From Siphonodentalium dalli (Eukaryota; Mollusca; Scaphopoda; Gadilida; Siphonodentaliidae): 64,000 nucleotides of DNA. Made by a program: the position numbers and the translations under genes. Shown here piece by piece: positions 1-11,640 of the stretch (position 1 is the stretch's first letter; the number at the start of each line of letters is the position of its first letter). The notes under the pieces were generated by a model that saw only the letters and a list, made by a program, of their open reading frames with translations, ran no database searches and was not told the origin of the DNA. The stretch is taken from the NCBI GenBank assembly GCA_032622095.1, contig CP136069.1, positions 206,202,750-206,266,749 on the forward strand. Direction: 5' to 3'.

Positions 1-2232
1 TGACTCTCGATGCCATCGAGTCGATGGCGAAATCATTTTTGTTTAATTATAGCCGATAGTTGCGCCCCGAATCGAGATGTAAATATTTACAATTTGGAGT
101 AGTTCAGACGATGTTCTCTATGAAGTGGTGTGGTAGATTATTTTGGAAATTTTCAGTGATGTTAGTAGAATGATAACATTCCCCAGGTTGGCAAAGTGCC
201 TGAGCACTAACTTATCAATTTCTCGCACCCGAAAAAGTCCATAACAAGTCCATAATATATCTTTAAGCATATATATAAATCTCCGAAAACCAAAATTCTA
301 AAGCATTAAACGATTTCTTGAAATACAGTTTTTCTGAACAGTCTTCCTTGATTAAAGTGATGTGAAACACTCCGGCAGACACCGGGCAGAGTGATCAAAT
401 AGAAATTAAGAATAATCTTTCTCAAAGTAGTTATTCGTTACGAATATTAATCCAAATGGATGATACACAACGTCATTCTTATATATTAGTTAAATGCAAT
501 GACTCTCGATGGCGAAATCATTTTTGTTTAATTATAGCCGATAGTTGCGCCCCGAATCGAGATGTAAATATTTACAATTTGGAGTAGTTCAGACGATGTT
601 CTCTATGAAGTGGTGTGGTAGATTATTTTGGAAATTTTCAGTGATGTTAGTAGAATGATAACATTCCCCAGGTTGGCAAAGTGCCTGAGCACTAACTTAT
701 CAATTTCTCGCACCCGAAAAAGTCCATAACAAGTCCATAATATGTCTTTAAGCATATATATATAAATCTCCGAAAACCAAAATTCTAAAGCATTAAACGA
801 TTTCTTGAAATACAGTTTTTCTGAACAGTCTTCCTTGATTAAAGTGATGTGAAACACTCCGGCAGACACCGGGCAGAGTGATCAAATAGAAATTAAGAAT
901 AATCTTTCTCAAAGTAGTTATTCGTTACGAATATTAATCCAAATGGATGATACACAACGTCATTCTTACATATTAGTTAAATGCAATGACTCTCGATGGC
1001 GAAATCATTTTTGTTTAATTATAGCCGATAGTTGCGCCCCGAATCGAGATGTAAATATTTACAATTTGGAGTAGTTCAGACGATGTTCTCTATGAAGTGG
1101 GGTGGTAGATTATTTTGGAAATTTTCAGTGATGTTAGTAGAATGATAACATTCCCCAGGTTGGCAAAGTGCCTGAGCACTAACTTATCAATTTCTCGCAC
1201 CCGAAAAAGTCCATAACAAGTCCATAATATGTCTTTAAGCATATATATAAATCTCCGAAAACCAAAATTCTAAAGCATTAAACGATTTCTTGAAATACAG
1301 TTTTTCTGAACAGTCTTCCTTGATTAAAGTGATGTGAAACACTCCGGCAGACACCGGGCAGAGTGATCAAATAGAAATTAAGAATAATCTTTCTCAAAGT
1401 AGTTATTCGTTACGAATATTAATCCAAATGGATGATACACAACGTCATTCTTATATATTAGTTAAATGCAATGACTCTCGATGGCGAAATCATTTATGTT
1501 TAATTATAGCCGATAGTTGCGCCCCGAATCGAGATGTAAATATTTACAATTTGGAGTAGTTCAGACGATGTTCTCTATGAAGTGGTGTGGCAGATTTTTT
1601 GGGAAATTTTCAGTGATGTTAGTAGAATGATAAAATTCCCCAGGTTGGCAAAGTGCCTGAGCACTAACTTATCAATTTCTCGCACCCGAAAAAGTCCATA
1701 ACAAGTCCATAATATGTCTTTAAGCATATATATAAATCTCCGAAAACCAAAATTCTAAAGCATTAAACGATTTCTTGAAATACAGTTTTTCTGAACAGTC
1801 TTCCTTGATTAAAGTGATGTGAAACACTCCGGCAGACACCGGGCAGAGTGATCAAATAGAAATTAAGAATAATCTTTCTCAAAGTAGTTATTCGTTACGA
1901 ATATTAATCCAAATGGATGATACACAACGTCATTCTTATATATTAGTTAAATGCAATGACTCTCGATGGCGAAATCATTTTTGTTTAATTATAGCCGATA
2001 GTTGCGCCCCGAATCGAGATGTAAATATTTACAATTTGGAGTAGTTCAGACGATGTTCTCTATGAAGTGGTGTGGCAGATTTTTGTGGAAAATTTCAGCG
2101 ATTTGGCAAAGTCCCTGAGCACTAACTTATCAATTTCTCGCACCTGAAAAAGTCCATAACAAGTCCATAATATGTCTTTAAGCATATATATAAATCTCCG
2201 AAAAACAAAAATTCTAAAGCATTAAACGATTT
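1..2232. repeat. Tandem satellite, ~485-bp unit, about 4.6 copies
   Basis: The phrase GACTCTCGATGGCG recurs at 501, 988, 1473 and 1958, giving a period of 485-487 bp; the first copy begins at base 2 with a 14-bp internal duplication. Copies differ by only a few bases by eye. The last copy lacks about 27 bp near 2100 and stops near 2232, so the array edge lies here while its other edge is outside the window. No coding potential is consistent between copies. This is satellite DNA or a long tandem repeat of unknown family. Confidence 0.95.
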
Positions 2233-4038
2233 GCTATATTTCCAAGGCATATATTTCATCTGATTTAGCGAGAATCCATATATACTTTTTCACGAGAATC
2301 CAGGGTAATTTGCGAGAATATTTACGAGAATCTAGATTTGGATTTTCGCCGAAATATAAGCCCTGATTTCACTCTGAAGTGTGCCTAAATGGCATAAATT
2401 GTACCGTGGTTCCCATGTTCGCCAAAGTGGCATAAATTTATTTCAGGATAATACTAATTTTAGGCATTCATTTATATCACTGATATCAGGACAATAAATA
2501 GCCATTTCCATTGCATGGAACAAAGAGCGTTATTGTTTATTGGTGTTGTTTTTGGAAGTGGTGGTAGTTAAATTTTATACATTTCGACCCCCAATAAGTA
2601 TTTCCGAACAAATGAATTATTAACAAGCGTGACATGACATCATTGACGAAGATAATTAACACCGATCTACAAGCAATTAAAGTCTTAAAATGAGCTAAAA
2701 TTTTACATTTTCTTTAAAAAATTTACATTTTTATCTCTCGCGACATAATTGTCACCAATAAAAACAAATTTGATTCATCGTGGAAGTTAGTCGGTGACTA
2801 TAAATAATGTCACCATTCAACTGAATGTTGTTGAGCATATTTCAACCAATTTTGGAAGTTTAAATGAATATTTTCTTCACACGCAAAGTAAAATTGACAA
2901 ATTTCAGGATTTTAGCCTGCTTCGTTGGGACCAAAATTTGTTGTGCACACTCAAGAAACGTCTACCGACACTCGCTATGTCAAATTATGCCATGACCATG
3001 CTATAAACTAGCTTGAAATTGGCAAAACAAGGAATTTTTGTTTGGTTGAAAAAATTTACATAGAGAACGATTATTTTTCGATAAAAACGAAAATAATGCG
3101 AATTTCAGCACTCGTCAGAATGGTGCAGAATAACATACGAGTCTTCTTATATGCGAAAATTTGACCTCATTCGATAAATTAGTCTCGTAATTAAGGATAT
3201 GGAATTCCGTCGCACTGTAGTGTTACTGTACATGGCCGACGAAATTTTGAAATGTAAACACGCATCAAACACGCATCAAATTTACCTTTTGTGAGAATAA
3301 CAAAAGCGCAACCTTGATCAAAGTAATACAATACACAACAACACATAGAATAAAACTGATATAAACACGGTATAAGTGAGAATAAGACGCGTATTCAGAC
3401 GTGCAATTTGACAACATTTCTTCGCTATAAATATATCTGACCCAGATGCAGCTGTTTTGCGCACGTCACTTTCCATATTTGGAATGTCCATATATGGGAC
3501 CTGAATACCGATCAATCCATTGCAAACAAATTACCACGCAATTATCTTAGCATAAAAATATATTGTAATTTATACAACTACGACCCTGGTAACCCTGATA
3601 ACTAATACAATATACCGGCCAATTCATTTTAAGATCGTTATTTCACTTTGCTTTAGGCATAAATACACTCTTGAACGCACATAAACGACCCATTGGCGTT
3701 AAATTAAATATACTCGGTATTTATTAATATTAGTTTTTTATTGCTCAGTTTTGAGTTTGACCCTTGACACCTGTCAATATATTTGGGCTGAATTCATATG
3801 ATGCGGTATTATTCCTCGAAATAAACAACAAAGCAGTCGTTACTTCGAAATGTCGTTTGGGCTAACATTTACACAAATCCTTCGCGTGTTCTCCTCAATT
3901 GGCACGCATGTTCTGAGCCGACACACAGGTTATCCCAGAAACTCCTGTGAAATAAACAGCCAAGGTTTGGCTGAAATGACATATTGATACTGAAGTCGGT
4001 AAAAGAGTTGAAAAGTTTCTCACTCATCTGTTTATATA
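2233..4038. other. No recognised gene; AT-rich intergenic sequence
   Basis: The only structure seen is a short run of degenerate repeats built on GCGAGAAT/ACGAGAAT at about 2268-2335, beside the satellite edge. Short open frames in this stretch have no recognisable domain. Confidence 0.5.
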
Positions 4039-4284
4039 TCACATAATCACAACAGCTGGCCGGGAATGATGTCGTTTCAAATGGTGCGACATGTTGGTCG
4101 TGACACCAGTCTTGTAAGAGGTTGCCGTCGAACATAATTTGCAGATCGTTTTAGTTCTGTCTGTCTTAATGCATGGCTTTCCATCCTCTTCAACTGTGTA
4201 CGTCCCAAAACCGTAATACTGCCAGATTTTCGACCCGTAGGCCGCTGTCGGATTGACAAGTTTTAAGCTTTCTTGAGCAGACAT
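4039..4284 (-). CDS. BED zinc-finger exon of a hAT (ZBED-like) transposase, partial
   Basis: The 81-residue frame reads as a BED-type zinc finger, the DNA-binding domain at the N terminus of many hAT transposases and of the ZBED proteins derived from them. Visible hallmarks are the aromatic run SKIWQYYGFGTY (residues 18-29), the CxxC pair C48 and C51, and the histidine pair in HHLKRHH (residues 67-73). The frame stops eight residues after the last histidine, with no catalytic or dimerisation domain following in any frame, so this is either a first exon or a decayed N terminus. It sits about 400 bp inside a hAT-like end at 4680 on the same strand, which favours a transposon over a host ZBED gene. 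BED identity is confident; functionality is not. Confidence 0.75.
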   Translation of the reverse strand: MSAQESLKLVNPTAAYGSKIWQYYGFGTYTVEEDGKPCIKTDRTKTICKLCSTATSYKTGVTTNMSHHLKRHHSRPAVVIM

Positions 4285-4680
4285 CTTTCCACGGCCGACG
4301 TGTTGTTGTTTTGCGCAGACGATATATCCAATATACTAGTATTTGATTTGTTCATCAAATTAAACCAATAGGAGCATGGCTTACAGTCTGAGGCTAGGTT
4401 ACGGAGGTCAGTCATTTCACTTCCGCCAACGTTTGTGTCAAAGGTCAAAGTGCGAGCTCAAGGAAACAAACAAAATTTACAGATTTCCTTCCGATAACAA
4501 GTAGTAAGCATTCACAGCTTACGGAAACGAACGAGGGGACCCGATTGACTTCGTATGGTAACTGCATAATATGGAAGCGGAACTGTATCATAGTGTATCG
4601 AAATTACAAATGAATCACATATAGAATCGTGAATGACGAATCGCGATGAATCGAAATCGCGATAAATCGTTACAGGCCTA
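4039..4680 (-). mobile_element. 5' portion of a hAT transposon
   Basis: Read on the minus strand the element would begin at 4680 with TAGGCCTGTAACGATTTATC, followed by the CGAT-rich subterminal repeats (AATCGCGATGAATCG-like) common inside hAT ends. The BED exon lies 400 bp inside and points inward. An 8-bp target duplication would be CTCGAGAT (4681-4688), but no second copy or opposite terminus was found, so the 3' extent is unknown. Confidence 0.5.
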
Positions 4681-4856
4681 CTCGAGATTACATTATTTAC
4701 GTGACTTTTGAGACCCGATTCCATGATAAATATTTATTTTATTCCCTGTCGCCAAATTCAGGACGTAAGCGACCGCACCCGGAAGCAGTTCTGATTGGTC
4801 GACTTCATGACCGAAAGTGAAAGTATAACTAATTTTTTGGGCTGACTTATGGAAAG

Positions 4857-5053
4857 TTGGTAGCCGAGAGGTAGCATACTGGTCTTTCATGCCAGCGGAC
4901 CTCGGATCACAACCTGGTCAGAGTATTCTGATAAAAAAAATCAGAAATCGGCCAGGTACCAAGTTCGGTATCTGCAAATTACAGACTTCCCCCATTACAA
5001 CATTTGTCCTGGTATATTGTCATGGGTGCATCTGTCCACAGATACACATGGAC
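4857..5053 (+). repeat. Degenerate tRNA-derived SINE
   Basis: A tRNA-like head starts near 4857. The A-box-like TAGCCGAGAGG lies at 4861-4871, and a decayed B box (CGGATCACAACC) lies about 40 bp downstream. The following ~120 bp (TCAGAGTATTCTGATAAAA and on) could be the SINE body. It abuts the hairpin of the next repeat element. Too degenerate to name the parent tRNA. Confidence 0.45.
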
Positions 5054-5054
5054 T

Positions 5055-5940
5055 TTTTAGCTCACCTGAGACGAAGTCTCCGGTGGAGCTATAGTCATCA
5101 CCCCTCGTCCGTCCGTCCGCCCGTCCGTCCGCCCGTCGAGCCGTCCATCCGTCCGTCAACAATTCTTTGAACATCTTCTTCTGAAGTTCCATTGGACCGA
5201 ATTGGTTCATATTTGGTGTGGATGTTCCCTAGGTGACTCTCATTCAGATTTGTTCAAATGAGGTCACTGGGTCAAATAGTTGCGAAACCAGGGCCATAAC
5301 TCTATTCATCCATAGTAATTCTTACAACAACTTCTTGTCCATAACCATTGTGCCGATTTAGCTAATATTTGGTATGGAGGGTGACTGGTGTTCATATTTG
5401 TTCAAATGAGGTCACCCGGTCAATTCATTGAGAAACCAGGGCCATAACTCATAGTAATTCTTACAATGACTTTTTCTAAAAAATATTGGGCCGATTTAGC
5501 TTATATTTGGTACTGAGGGACCTTGGGTGACTGGGAATCAGATTTGTTCAAATTGCGTCACTGGGTCTAATAGGGGCAGAGCCAGGGTCATAACTCTTAA
5601 CAAAATTACATTTTTTGCATTTTGATCATATTTGGTGTGGATGTTCCCTATGTGACTGTCATTCAGATTTGTTCAAATGAGGTCAGTGTGTCAAATAGTT
5701 GCGAAACCAGGGCCATAACTATATTCCTCCTTGGTAATTCTTATAACGACTTCTTGTCTAGAACCATTATGCCGGTTTAGTTTATATTTGGTATGGGGGG
5801 TCATTGAATGACTGGGGTTCAGATTTGTTCAAATGGGGTCGATGGGTCAAATAGGGGTGGAGCCAGGGCCATAATTCCAACAACAAAAAAAAAAAATTCA
5901 GGAACTCCTTGATCAATTTAACATACACAAAAAAATATCA
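5055..5940 (+). repeat. Hairpin-GTCC tandem-repeat element, family A (5' part)
   Basis: The element opens with a hairpin (arms 5059-5072 and 5076-5090, loop GAA), then a GTCC/GCCC-rich tract (about 5100-5160), then four to five degenerate units of roughly 180-200 bp. Each unit carries a TTTGGTRTGGAtGTTC-like core, GATTTGTTCAAATGAGGTCA, and CAGGGCCATAACTC. The array is interrupted at about 5940 by the palindrome array and resumes near 7515. Open frames here are translations of the GTCC tract. Confidence 0.8.
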
Positions 5941-5989
5941 CCCTCCCCCACATGACTAAGTCAATTAAGTCAATTGTATTAACCTGAAT

Positions 5990-7512
5990 TTAGTGTGTCT
6001 GGTATTTGCAGAATGAGGTCCCCAGAGGGTGAATTTAGTTATGCTACCCTGCACAGCAGTCTAGCATCACCAAATACACTAGCCTTAGGCCTCATCTTAT
6101 GGGAAGTATATACTAGTAGGCACTTAAATTGACATTTTTACCTACTTTTTCCCTTCTGTTTAGTTTCTATATCCCCTAATTTGTGAATATAAAATGCATA
6201 ATTGAGGTGCCCAATGGGTGCACATCACCAACTTTAAGTGGAGAATCTTTCAAGATATGTTTATAAACATTCCTTGCAGATCTGCTAGAAGTCATTAATT
6301 CCCAATCTATCATGTATTGTTCATATCAGGACTAATGTCATTTGCAGAATGAGGCTCCCAGAGGGTGAATTTAGTGATCCCACACAGCGGCCTAGCATCA
6401 CCAAATTCACCCTCTGGAGACCTCATTCTGCTTAGGCCTCATCTTCTGGGAAGTATCTATAGTATCAAATTAACATTGTTGTTAGTTACATTTCCCTTCT
6501 AGGAAGTTTCTATATCCCCTACTTTGCAGAAGATAAATTCATAATTAAGGTGCCCAATGGGGGAACATCACCAAGTTCAACTGGGGAACTTCAATCTTAT
6601 CCTAGGTCTGCCATAGCAGTTGGGGGCCTTAGCAGAATGAGGTCCCCAGAGGGTGAATTTAGTGATGCTAGCCCGCTGTGCGGGATAGCGTCACTAAATT
6701 CACCCTCTGAGGACCTCATTCTGCAAATGACAGACACACTATCACACTATTTCAAGGCTTGATTGTATAATACATTGTGTTGCTTGAGGCCAGACATGCA
6801 CAATGTAGGAACAGACATGATTTTAGTGATGCTATCCCGCACAGCGGGCTAGCATCACCAAATTTACCATCTGGAGACCTCATTCTGCTTAGGCCTCATC
6901 TTCTGGGAAGTGTCAATAGTATCAAATTTACATTGTTGTTAGTTAAATTTCCGTTCTAGGAAGTTTCTATATCCCCTAATTTGCAGAAGATAAAATTCAC
7001 AATTGAGATGCCCAATGGGTGAACATCACCAACTTCAACTGGGGAACTTCAATCTTATTCTAGGTCTTCCATAGCAGTTGAGGGCCTTATCAGAATGAGG
7101 TCCCCAGAGGGTGAACTTAGTGATGCCAGCCTGCTGTGCGGGATAGCATTACTAAATTCACCCTCTGTGGACCTCATTCTGCAAATAACAGACACACTAT
7201 CACACTATTTCAAGGCTTGATTGTATAATACATTGTGTTGCTTGAGGCCAGGCATGCACAATGTAGGAACAGACACGCTTTTGGTGATGCTATCCCACAC
7301 AGCGGGCTAGCATCACCAAATTCACCACCCTCTGGAGATCTCATTCTGCTTAGGCCTCATCTTCTGGGAAGTATCTATAGTATCAAATTTACATTGTTGT
7401 TAGTTAAATTTCCCTTCTAGGAAGTTTCTATATCCCCTAATTTGCAGAAGATAAAATTCATAAATGAGGTGCCCAATGGGTGAATATCACCAACTTCAAC
7501 TGGGGAACTTAA
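5990..7512. repeat. Tandem ~458-bp units carrying long near-perfect palindromes
   Basis: About three units; matching landmarks lie 458 bp apart (for example 6777 and 7235). Each unit holds hairpin modules bounded by GCAGAATGAGGTCC and its complement. The clearest is 6632-6724: ~45-bp arms, a few mismatches, centre CCCGCTGTGCGGG. Others are near 6350-6430, 6815-6895 (centre in opposite orientation), 7092-7185 and 7270-7360; a decayed one is at 6009-6100. The whole array sits inside the family A repeat. Confidence 0.85.
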
Positions 7513-7514
7513 AT

Positions 7515-7965
7515 CTTATCCTTATCAGATTTGTGAAAATGGGATCACAAAGTCAAATAAGGGCAGAGCCAGAGACTTAACTATTTCACTACATAGTAAT
7601 TCTTAAAATATGTTTGCAAGAACTAGTTGGCTTATATAGAATGGAATGTTCTTCCTTGACTGCAATTCAGATTTTTTTAAATGGGGTCACCTGGTCAAAT
7701 AGGGGCCAAGCGAAGGACAGTTTCCCTCTTAATATGCTTCCTTCACAAGGACTATCAGGTCTATTTTACTGATATTTATGATATGTATGAAGGGTTCTTT
7801 GGTGTCTGGGATTCAAATTTATTCAGATGTGGTCACCAGGTGAAATAGGGTGGGACCTTAAAATGTCTTCTCAAGAGAGTTTGGACTATTTAGCTTACAT
7901 ATAGTATGGAGGAATCAGGAGGATCCTTTAGTGACTGAGATTCAGATTTGTTAAAATGGCAGGCT
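7515..7965 (+). repeat. Family A tandem repeat, 3' part
   Basis: Units resume with the family A phrases (CAGATTTGTGAAAATGGG, GTCAAATAAGGGCAGAGCCAG, ATGGGGTCACCTGGTCAAAT). They are more diverged than at 5055-5940. Continuity across the palindrome array indicates that the array was inserted into, or expanded within, this element. Confidence 0.65.
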
Positions 7966-8640
7966 ATGGGGAGTTAACACTTTTGTGTCTAATAAAATCA
8001 TTGAAATACCAAATTCATTAAAACATCTACCTTGGAACCACCTGACTGATTGGTCTGACATACATGTATTGTGTTTTGGGTCCATGGATAATTGGGCTTC
8101 AAACATGTCTAAATGGTTTTAGAAAAAAGGCGCTTGTGAGATTGGAAATTTCCAACAATTGAGAAAGTTTGAGGTGTTGGTGGTGAAATTCCAACCTAAG
8201 ACTTGGGAGTCTGGAGCCCGGTCAGGAGGGGACTTGTTGAGCTGGAGGAGGGGTAATCAGTAGTGTACAGTTGGCAATTTCAAGGTGGATTTTTACCAAT
8301 CTACATACTTGAAGTCTCTTTAGCCACATATCCTGTTTAAATCTACTTCTTTTAAAGTGATTATGAAAAGTGCTGACTGTTTTGGTCTCCAGAGTGGCAG
8401 AGTCCCAGTCTTATCAGTCTTTGCAGTCTGGTGAGCGACCCCACATTCATTGACTGTCTTGTTTTTACAGTGACAACCGCCTCTCCCAAGCCCACCCACC
8501 CTGAGTTTATAATGTTTTACAACTTTTGTGGAGTTTGTGTCTTTGTGGTGTAACTCTTTAAACATGGCCGTTATTTCGTAAAAGTGATATTTAATAACAA
8601 AATGACAGGCATCTTAGAATAATCTCTCATTTTCAAAACA
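7966..8640. other. No recognised gene
   Basis: No domain, RNA gene or clear repeat boundary was recognised. An 81-codon frame on the minus strand (8320-8565) has several Cys and His residues but no recognised zinc-binding pattern. Confidence 0.4.
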
Positions 8641-9030
8641 TACCGGTAAGCATTGGGCACTGTCGTGTTGAATTCCATACTATGCCAACTACCTCGGACA
8701 AAATAAGTGTCCATTGGCACTGCAGTGTATTTGCCATTCGGCTGAAGTGTCAGAGTTTGTAACTGCATTTGAACACCGCGGCCGAACGGCAGGTACACCA
8801 CGGCCAAACGACAACTAGACCCCGACTGAGCGGCATGCACACTGTGGTCAGATTTCTGGTTTGTATTGTTTTTTTGTTTCAGTTTAAGGAACGACACCGC
8901 GGCAACTACACCATGGCCGAACAGCAAGTACACCGTGGCCCAACTGTAGTTAGCCGGTGCAGCCGCGGTGTAGTTGCATTTTGGCTGCGGTGGCAATGCT
9001 AACTGCACCACGGTTACTACCAGTAGTAAG
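8640..9030. repeat. 22-bp GCGG-rich minisatellite (family G), contiguous copy
   Basis: Degenerate 22-bp units of the form ACACCRYGGCCGAACGGCAAGT recur at 8772-8815 and 8892-8960. Flanking sequence (GTGTCCATTGGCACTG, GTTGCATTTTGGC) is shared with pieces at 18640-18835 and 22565-22700. Overlapping open frames on both strands are translations of the repeat. Confidence 0.7.
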
Positions 9031-9279
9031 TGGACACTTGTTTTGGTCAGCAGGGTAGGTGACGTGTAGTAATATTATTAATAACAAAATTATCTAGAAT
9101 CTACCGTAGATGAACAAATAGCATTGCGAATCTAAAAGCTCTAAATACGTTAATAGAAGCTACATGTCATGTACTGCGTGTGTTGAAAATTAAGACTCCT
9201 AACTTCGCCAAGTCGTGCACACATCTAGAACAGGCTACATAACTCATTTTGTTTATAGTTGATGATAGCGCGATTGAGC
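9031..9279. other. Short unassigned spacer
   Basis: Nothing recognised between the minisatellite and the next tandem element. Confidence 0.4.
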
Positions 9280-11025
9280 TTCATTTTTAGCTCAACTTTG
9301 CTATTGTCATGGCTTTGTCGTCCGTCGTCCATGTGTGCGTGTGTACGTGTGCATGGTTTGTCAACAATACAGGCTACAGGTCGTAAATTTGGTCGGATCA
9401 TTATGAAATTTGTCATAGCTGTTGACATCAACATTTAGACCGGAACGATTCATTTTGGGCTCATTCGGAAAAAAAACATGGCCTCCAGCTGCCATCTTCG
9501 ATTTCAAAATTCAATCCATTAGCACGGGCTACAGGTCGTACTGTTCGTTTGATCATCATGAAATTTGTCGTGGATATTAATATTGACATGTACATGTAGA
9601 TGGGAGCGAGTAATGTTGGGATCATTTGGCCAAAAAACATGGCCGCTGGCAGCCATCTTAGATTTTACTCTTTGCATGACTAAATCCTTTAGCACGGGCT
9701 ACAGGTCATACCTTTGGTCAGATCATCATGTAATTTGTCATGGATGTTAACAATGACATGTATATGGGAATGAGTCATTTTGGGGCCAGCAGCCATATTG
9801 TATTTTACTCTTTGTATGGCTAGATCCTTTAGCACAGGCTACAGGTCGTACCGTTAGTCTGATCATTTTAAAATTTGTCACGGCTGTTTAAATTGGAATT
9901 TAGATGGGAACGAGTCATTTTGGGGTCATTCCACAAAAAACACGGCCGCCAGTGGCCATCTTGGATTTCAAAATTCAATCCATTAGCACGGGCTACAGGT
10001 CGTTTTGTACATCTGATTATCATGAAATTTGTCGTGGGTGTTAATATTGACTTGTAGATGGGAACGTGTAATTTTGGGGTCATTAGGCCAAAAAACATGG
10101 CCGCCAGCAGCCATCTTGGATTTTACTCTTTGTATGGCTAAATCCATTAGCACGGGCGGCAGGTCGTACCTTTAGTCTGATCAACATAAAATTTGTCACG
10201 GATGTTGAAATTGGAATGTAGATGGGAACGAGTCATTTTGGGGTCATTCGGACAAAAAACATGGCCACCAGCGGCCATCTTGGATTACAAAATTCAATCC
10301 ATTAGCACGGGCTATAGGTCGTACCTTTGGATTTTTGTCCCCCGACGTTTTCGTCGGAGGACTATAGAAATGACCCTCGTCCGTCCGTCCATCCGTCGTA
10401 CCGTCCGTGTGTCCGTGCGTCCGAGATCGGGTACCTTCATGGTGTAATCAACTCCTCCTACAGTTTTAAACGTAGAGATTTGAAACTCTGGGATATTGTT
10501 CCTAACATGTTGGTGATTTGCAACATCTATATAGCTAATAAAAAATATCATTTTTTCCATATTTTTGGGGGGTTTTCGACTTAGAAAATTTGGAACATTT
10601 TTGCCTTTTGGATGAGATTGGGTACCTTCATGGTGTAATCAACTCCTCCTACAGTTTTAAATGTAGAGATTTGAAACTTTGGGATATTGTTCCTAACATG
10701 TTGGTGATTTGCAACATCAATATAGCTAATATTATTTTTATGGAGTTATTAACCCTTTTCGACTTTTTTAATTTCTTTAACCAAGCGGCATCGACTTGCC
10801 ATGTTGTCGGGGGACACTGTGGTCTGCTGACCTTTTATTCTCTTTGTACATGTATGACTAAATATTTCTTCAAATCCATGCTAAGGGTTATAGACCGATC
10901 TGTTTGTTTGATCTTCATGAATGTTGACATTGACATGTACCGGTAGATGGGAACGAGTCATCTTGGGGTCATTCGGCAAAAAAATGGCCGCCGATGGCCA
11001 TTTTAGGATTTACTCTAAAGTAATC
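9280..11025 (+). repeat. Tandem-repeat element, family C (~160-bp unit), interrupted
   Basis: The phrase AGCACGGGCTACAGGTCGTA and variants recurs at about 9376, 9531, 9701, 9841, 9995, 10157 and 10314, a period of about 140-170 bp. Each unit also has GATGGGAACGAGTCATTTTG, an AACATGGCCGCCAGCAGCCATCTTGG block and ATCATGAAATTTGTCATGG. It opens with TTTTTAGCTCAACTTTG and a GTCGTCCGTCGTCC tract (9310-9335). A second element is inserted at about 10331-10830, after which family C resumes (10840-11010). Confidence 0.85.
10331..10830 (+). repeat. Hairpin-GTCC element, family C2, nested in family C
   Basis: It starts with the hairpin CCGACG-TTTT-CGTCGG inside GTCCCCCGACG...GGAGGAC, then a GTCCGTCCGTCC tract (10378-10425), then two units 191 bp apart (GGGTACCTTCATGGTG at about 10428 and 10619). 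It ends near GTCGGGGGACACTGTGG (about 10805-10822). Family C sequence lies on both sides, so C2 was inserted into C. Confidence 0.75.
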
Positions 11026-11358
11026 AGCCCTCTTAATTCAGATTGTTTGGCTTCGGCAATCCGCTACGGCAACAGTATGCCGTGGCCCAGTTTGCTTCAG
11101 CAAATTGCTTCGGCAATGCTGATTGCCGTAGCCATTTATGAATGCTGAAAGTTGCATCACTAAATCCTTCGGCACAGCCTACAGACCACATCCCTCCATT
11201 TACTGTCAAGCATTAAATTGTTCCCCTACCTAAGTTGAGCGACAGTGTCATTGACACTTTCATTTTTTCTATTTTAACATGTCTGTATTAATTTTGGGCA
11301 TACCACGGAAAAGCACAAATAGAATTGATGTTTATTAGTTGTGTGCCAGTATCCTGTC
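11026..11358. other. No recognised gene
   Basis: Contains a short run of CTTCGGCAAT-like repeats (about 11050-11130) and otherwise unassigned sequence. Confidence 0.4.
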
Positions 11359-11577
11359 TAGGGGTGCCATGATTAATCTTGTAATCGATGAACTGTTGAT
11401 AAAACAGATAATCGATTACCATTTCTGTTTTCGATTAATCTGCGTTATTTATTTCGGACGTTGGAAAATGCCAGTTATTGTTGAATACCCTGATTGTACA
11501 CTTTTACAGACTCTTAATCTACAACCGAGGGGGTTAATAACCTTTGATAATGTATCAGATATTTCGACAACATGAAT
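11359..11577 (+). mobile_element. 5' fragment of a nonautonomous hAT element (family T)
   Basis: It begins TAGGGGTGCCATGATTAATC and follows the left half of the complete copy at 51937 (CGATGAACTGTTGATAAA, ATAATCGATTACC, TTATTTATTTCGGACG) up to CAACATGAATATTA. The right half is absent. No target duplication can be tested. Confidence 0.7.
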
Positions 11578-11640
11578 ATTAATATGACCATATAGCTAGC
11601 ATTATTAACGAACCACAGCTAAACCACTGGCATAAGCTAG

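Noticed and set aside
603-869. 88-codon minus-strand frame
   Set aside because: Lies wholly within one unit of the 485-bp satellite and is broken in the other copies.
4889-5210. Proline/arginine-rich frames on both strands
   Set aside because: Translations of the GTCC-rich tract of family A; both strands are open only because of the simple repeat.
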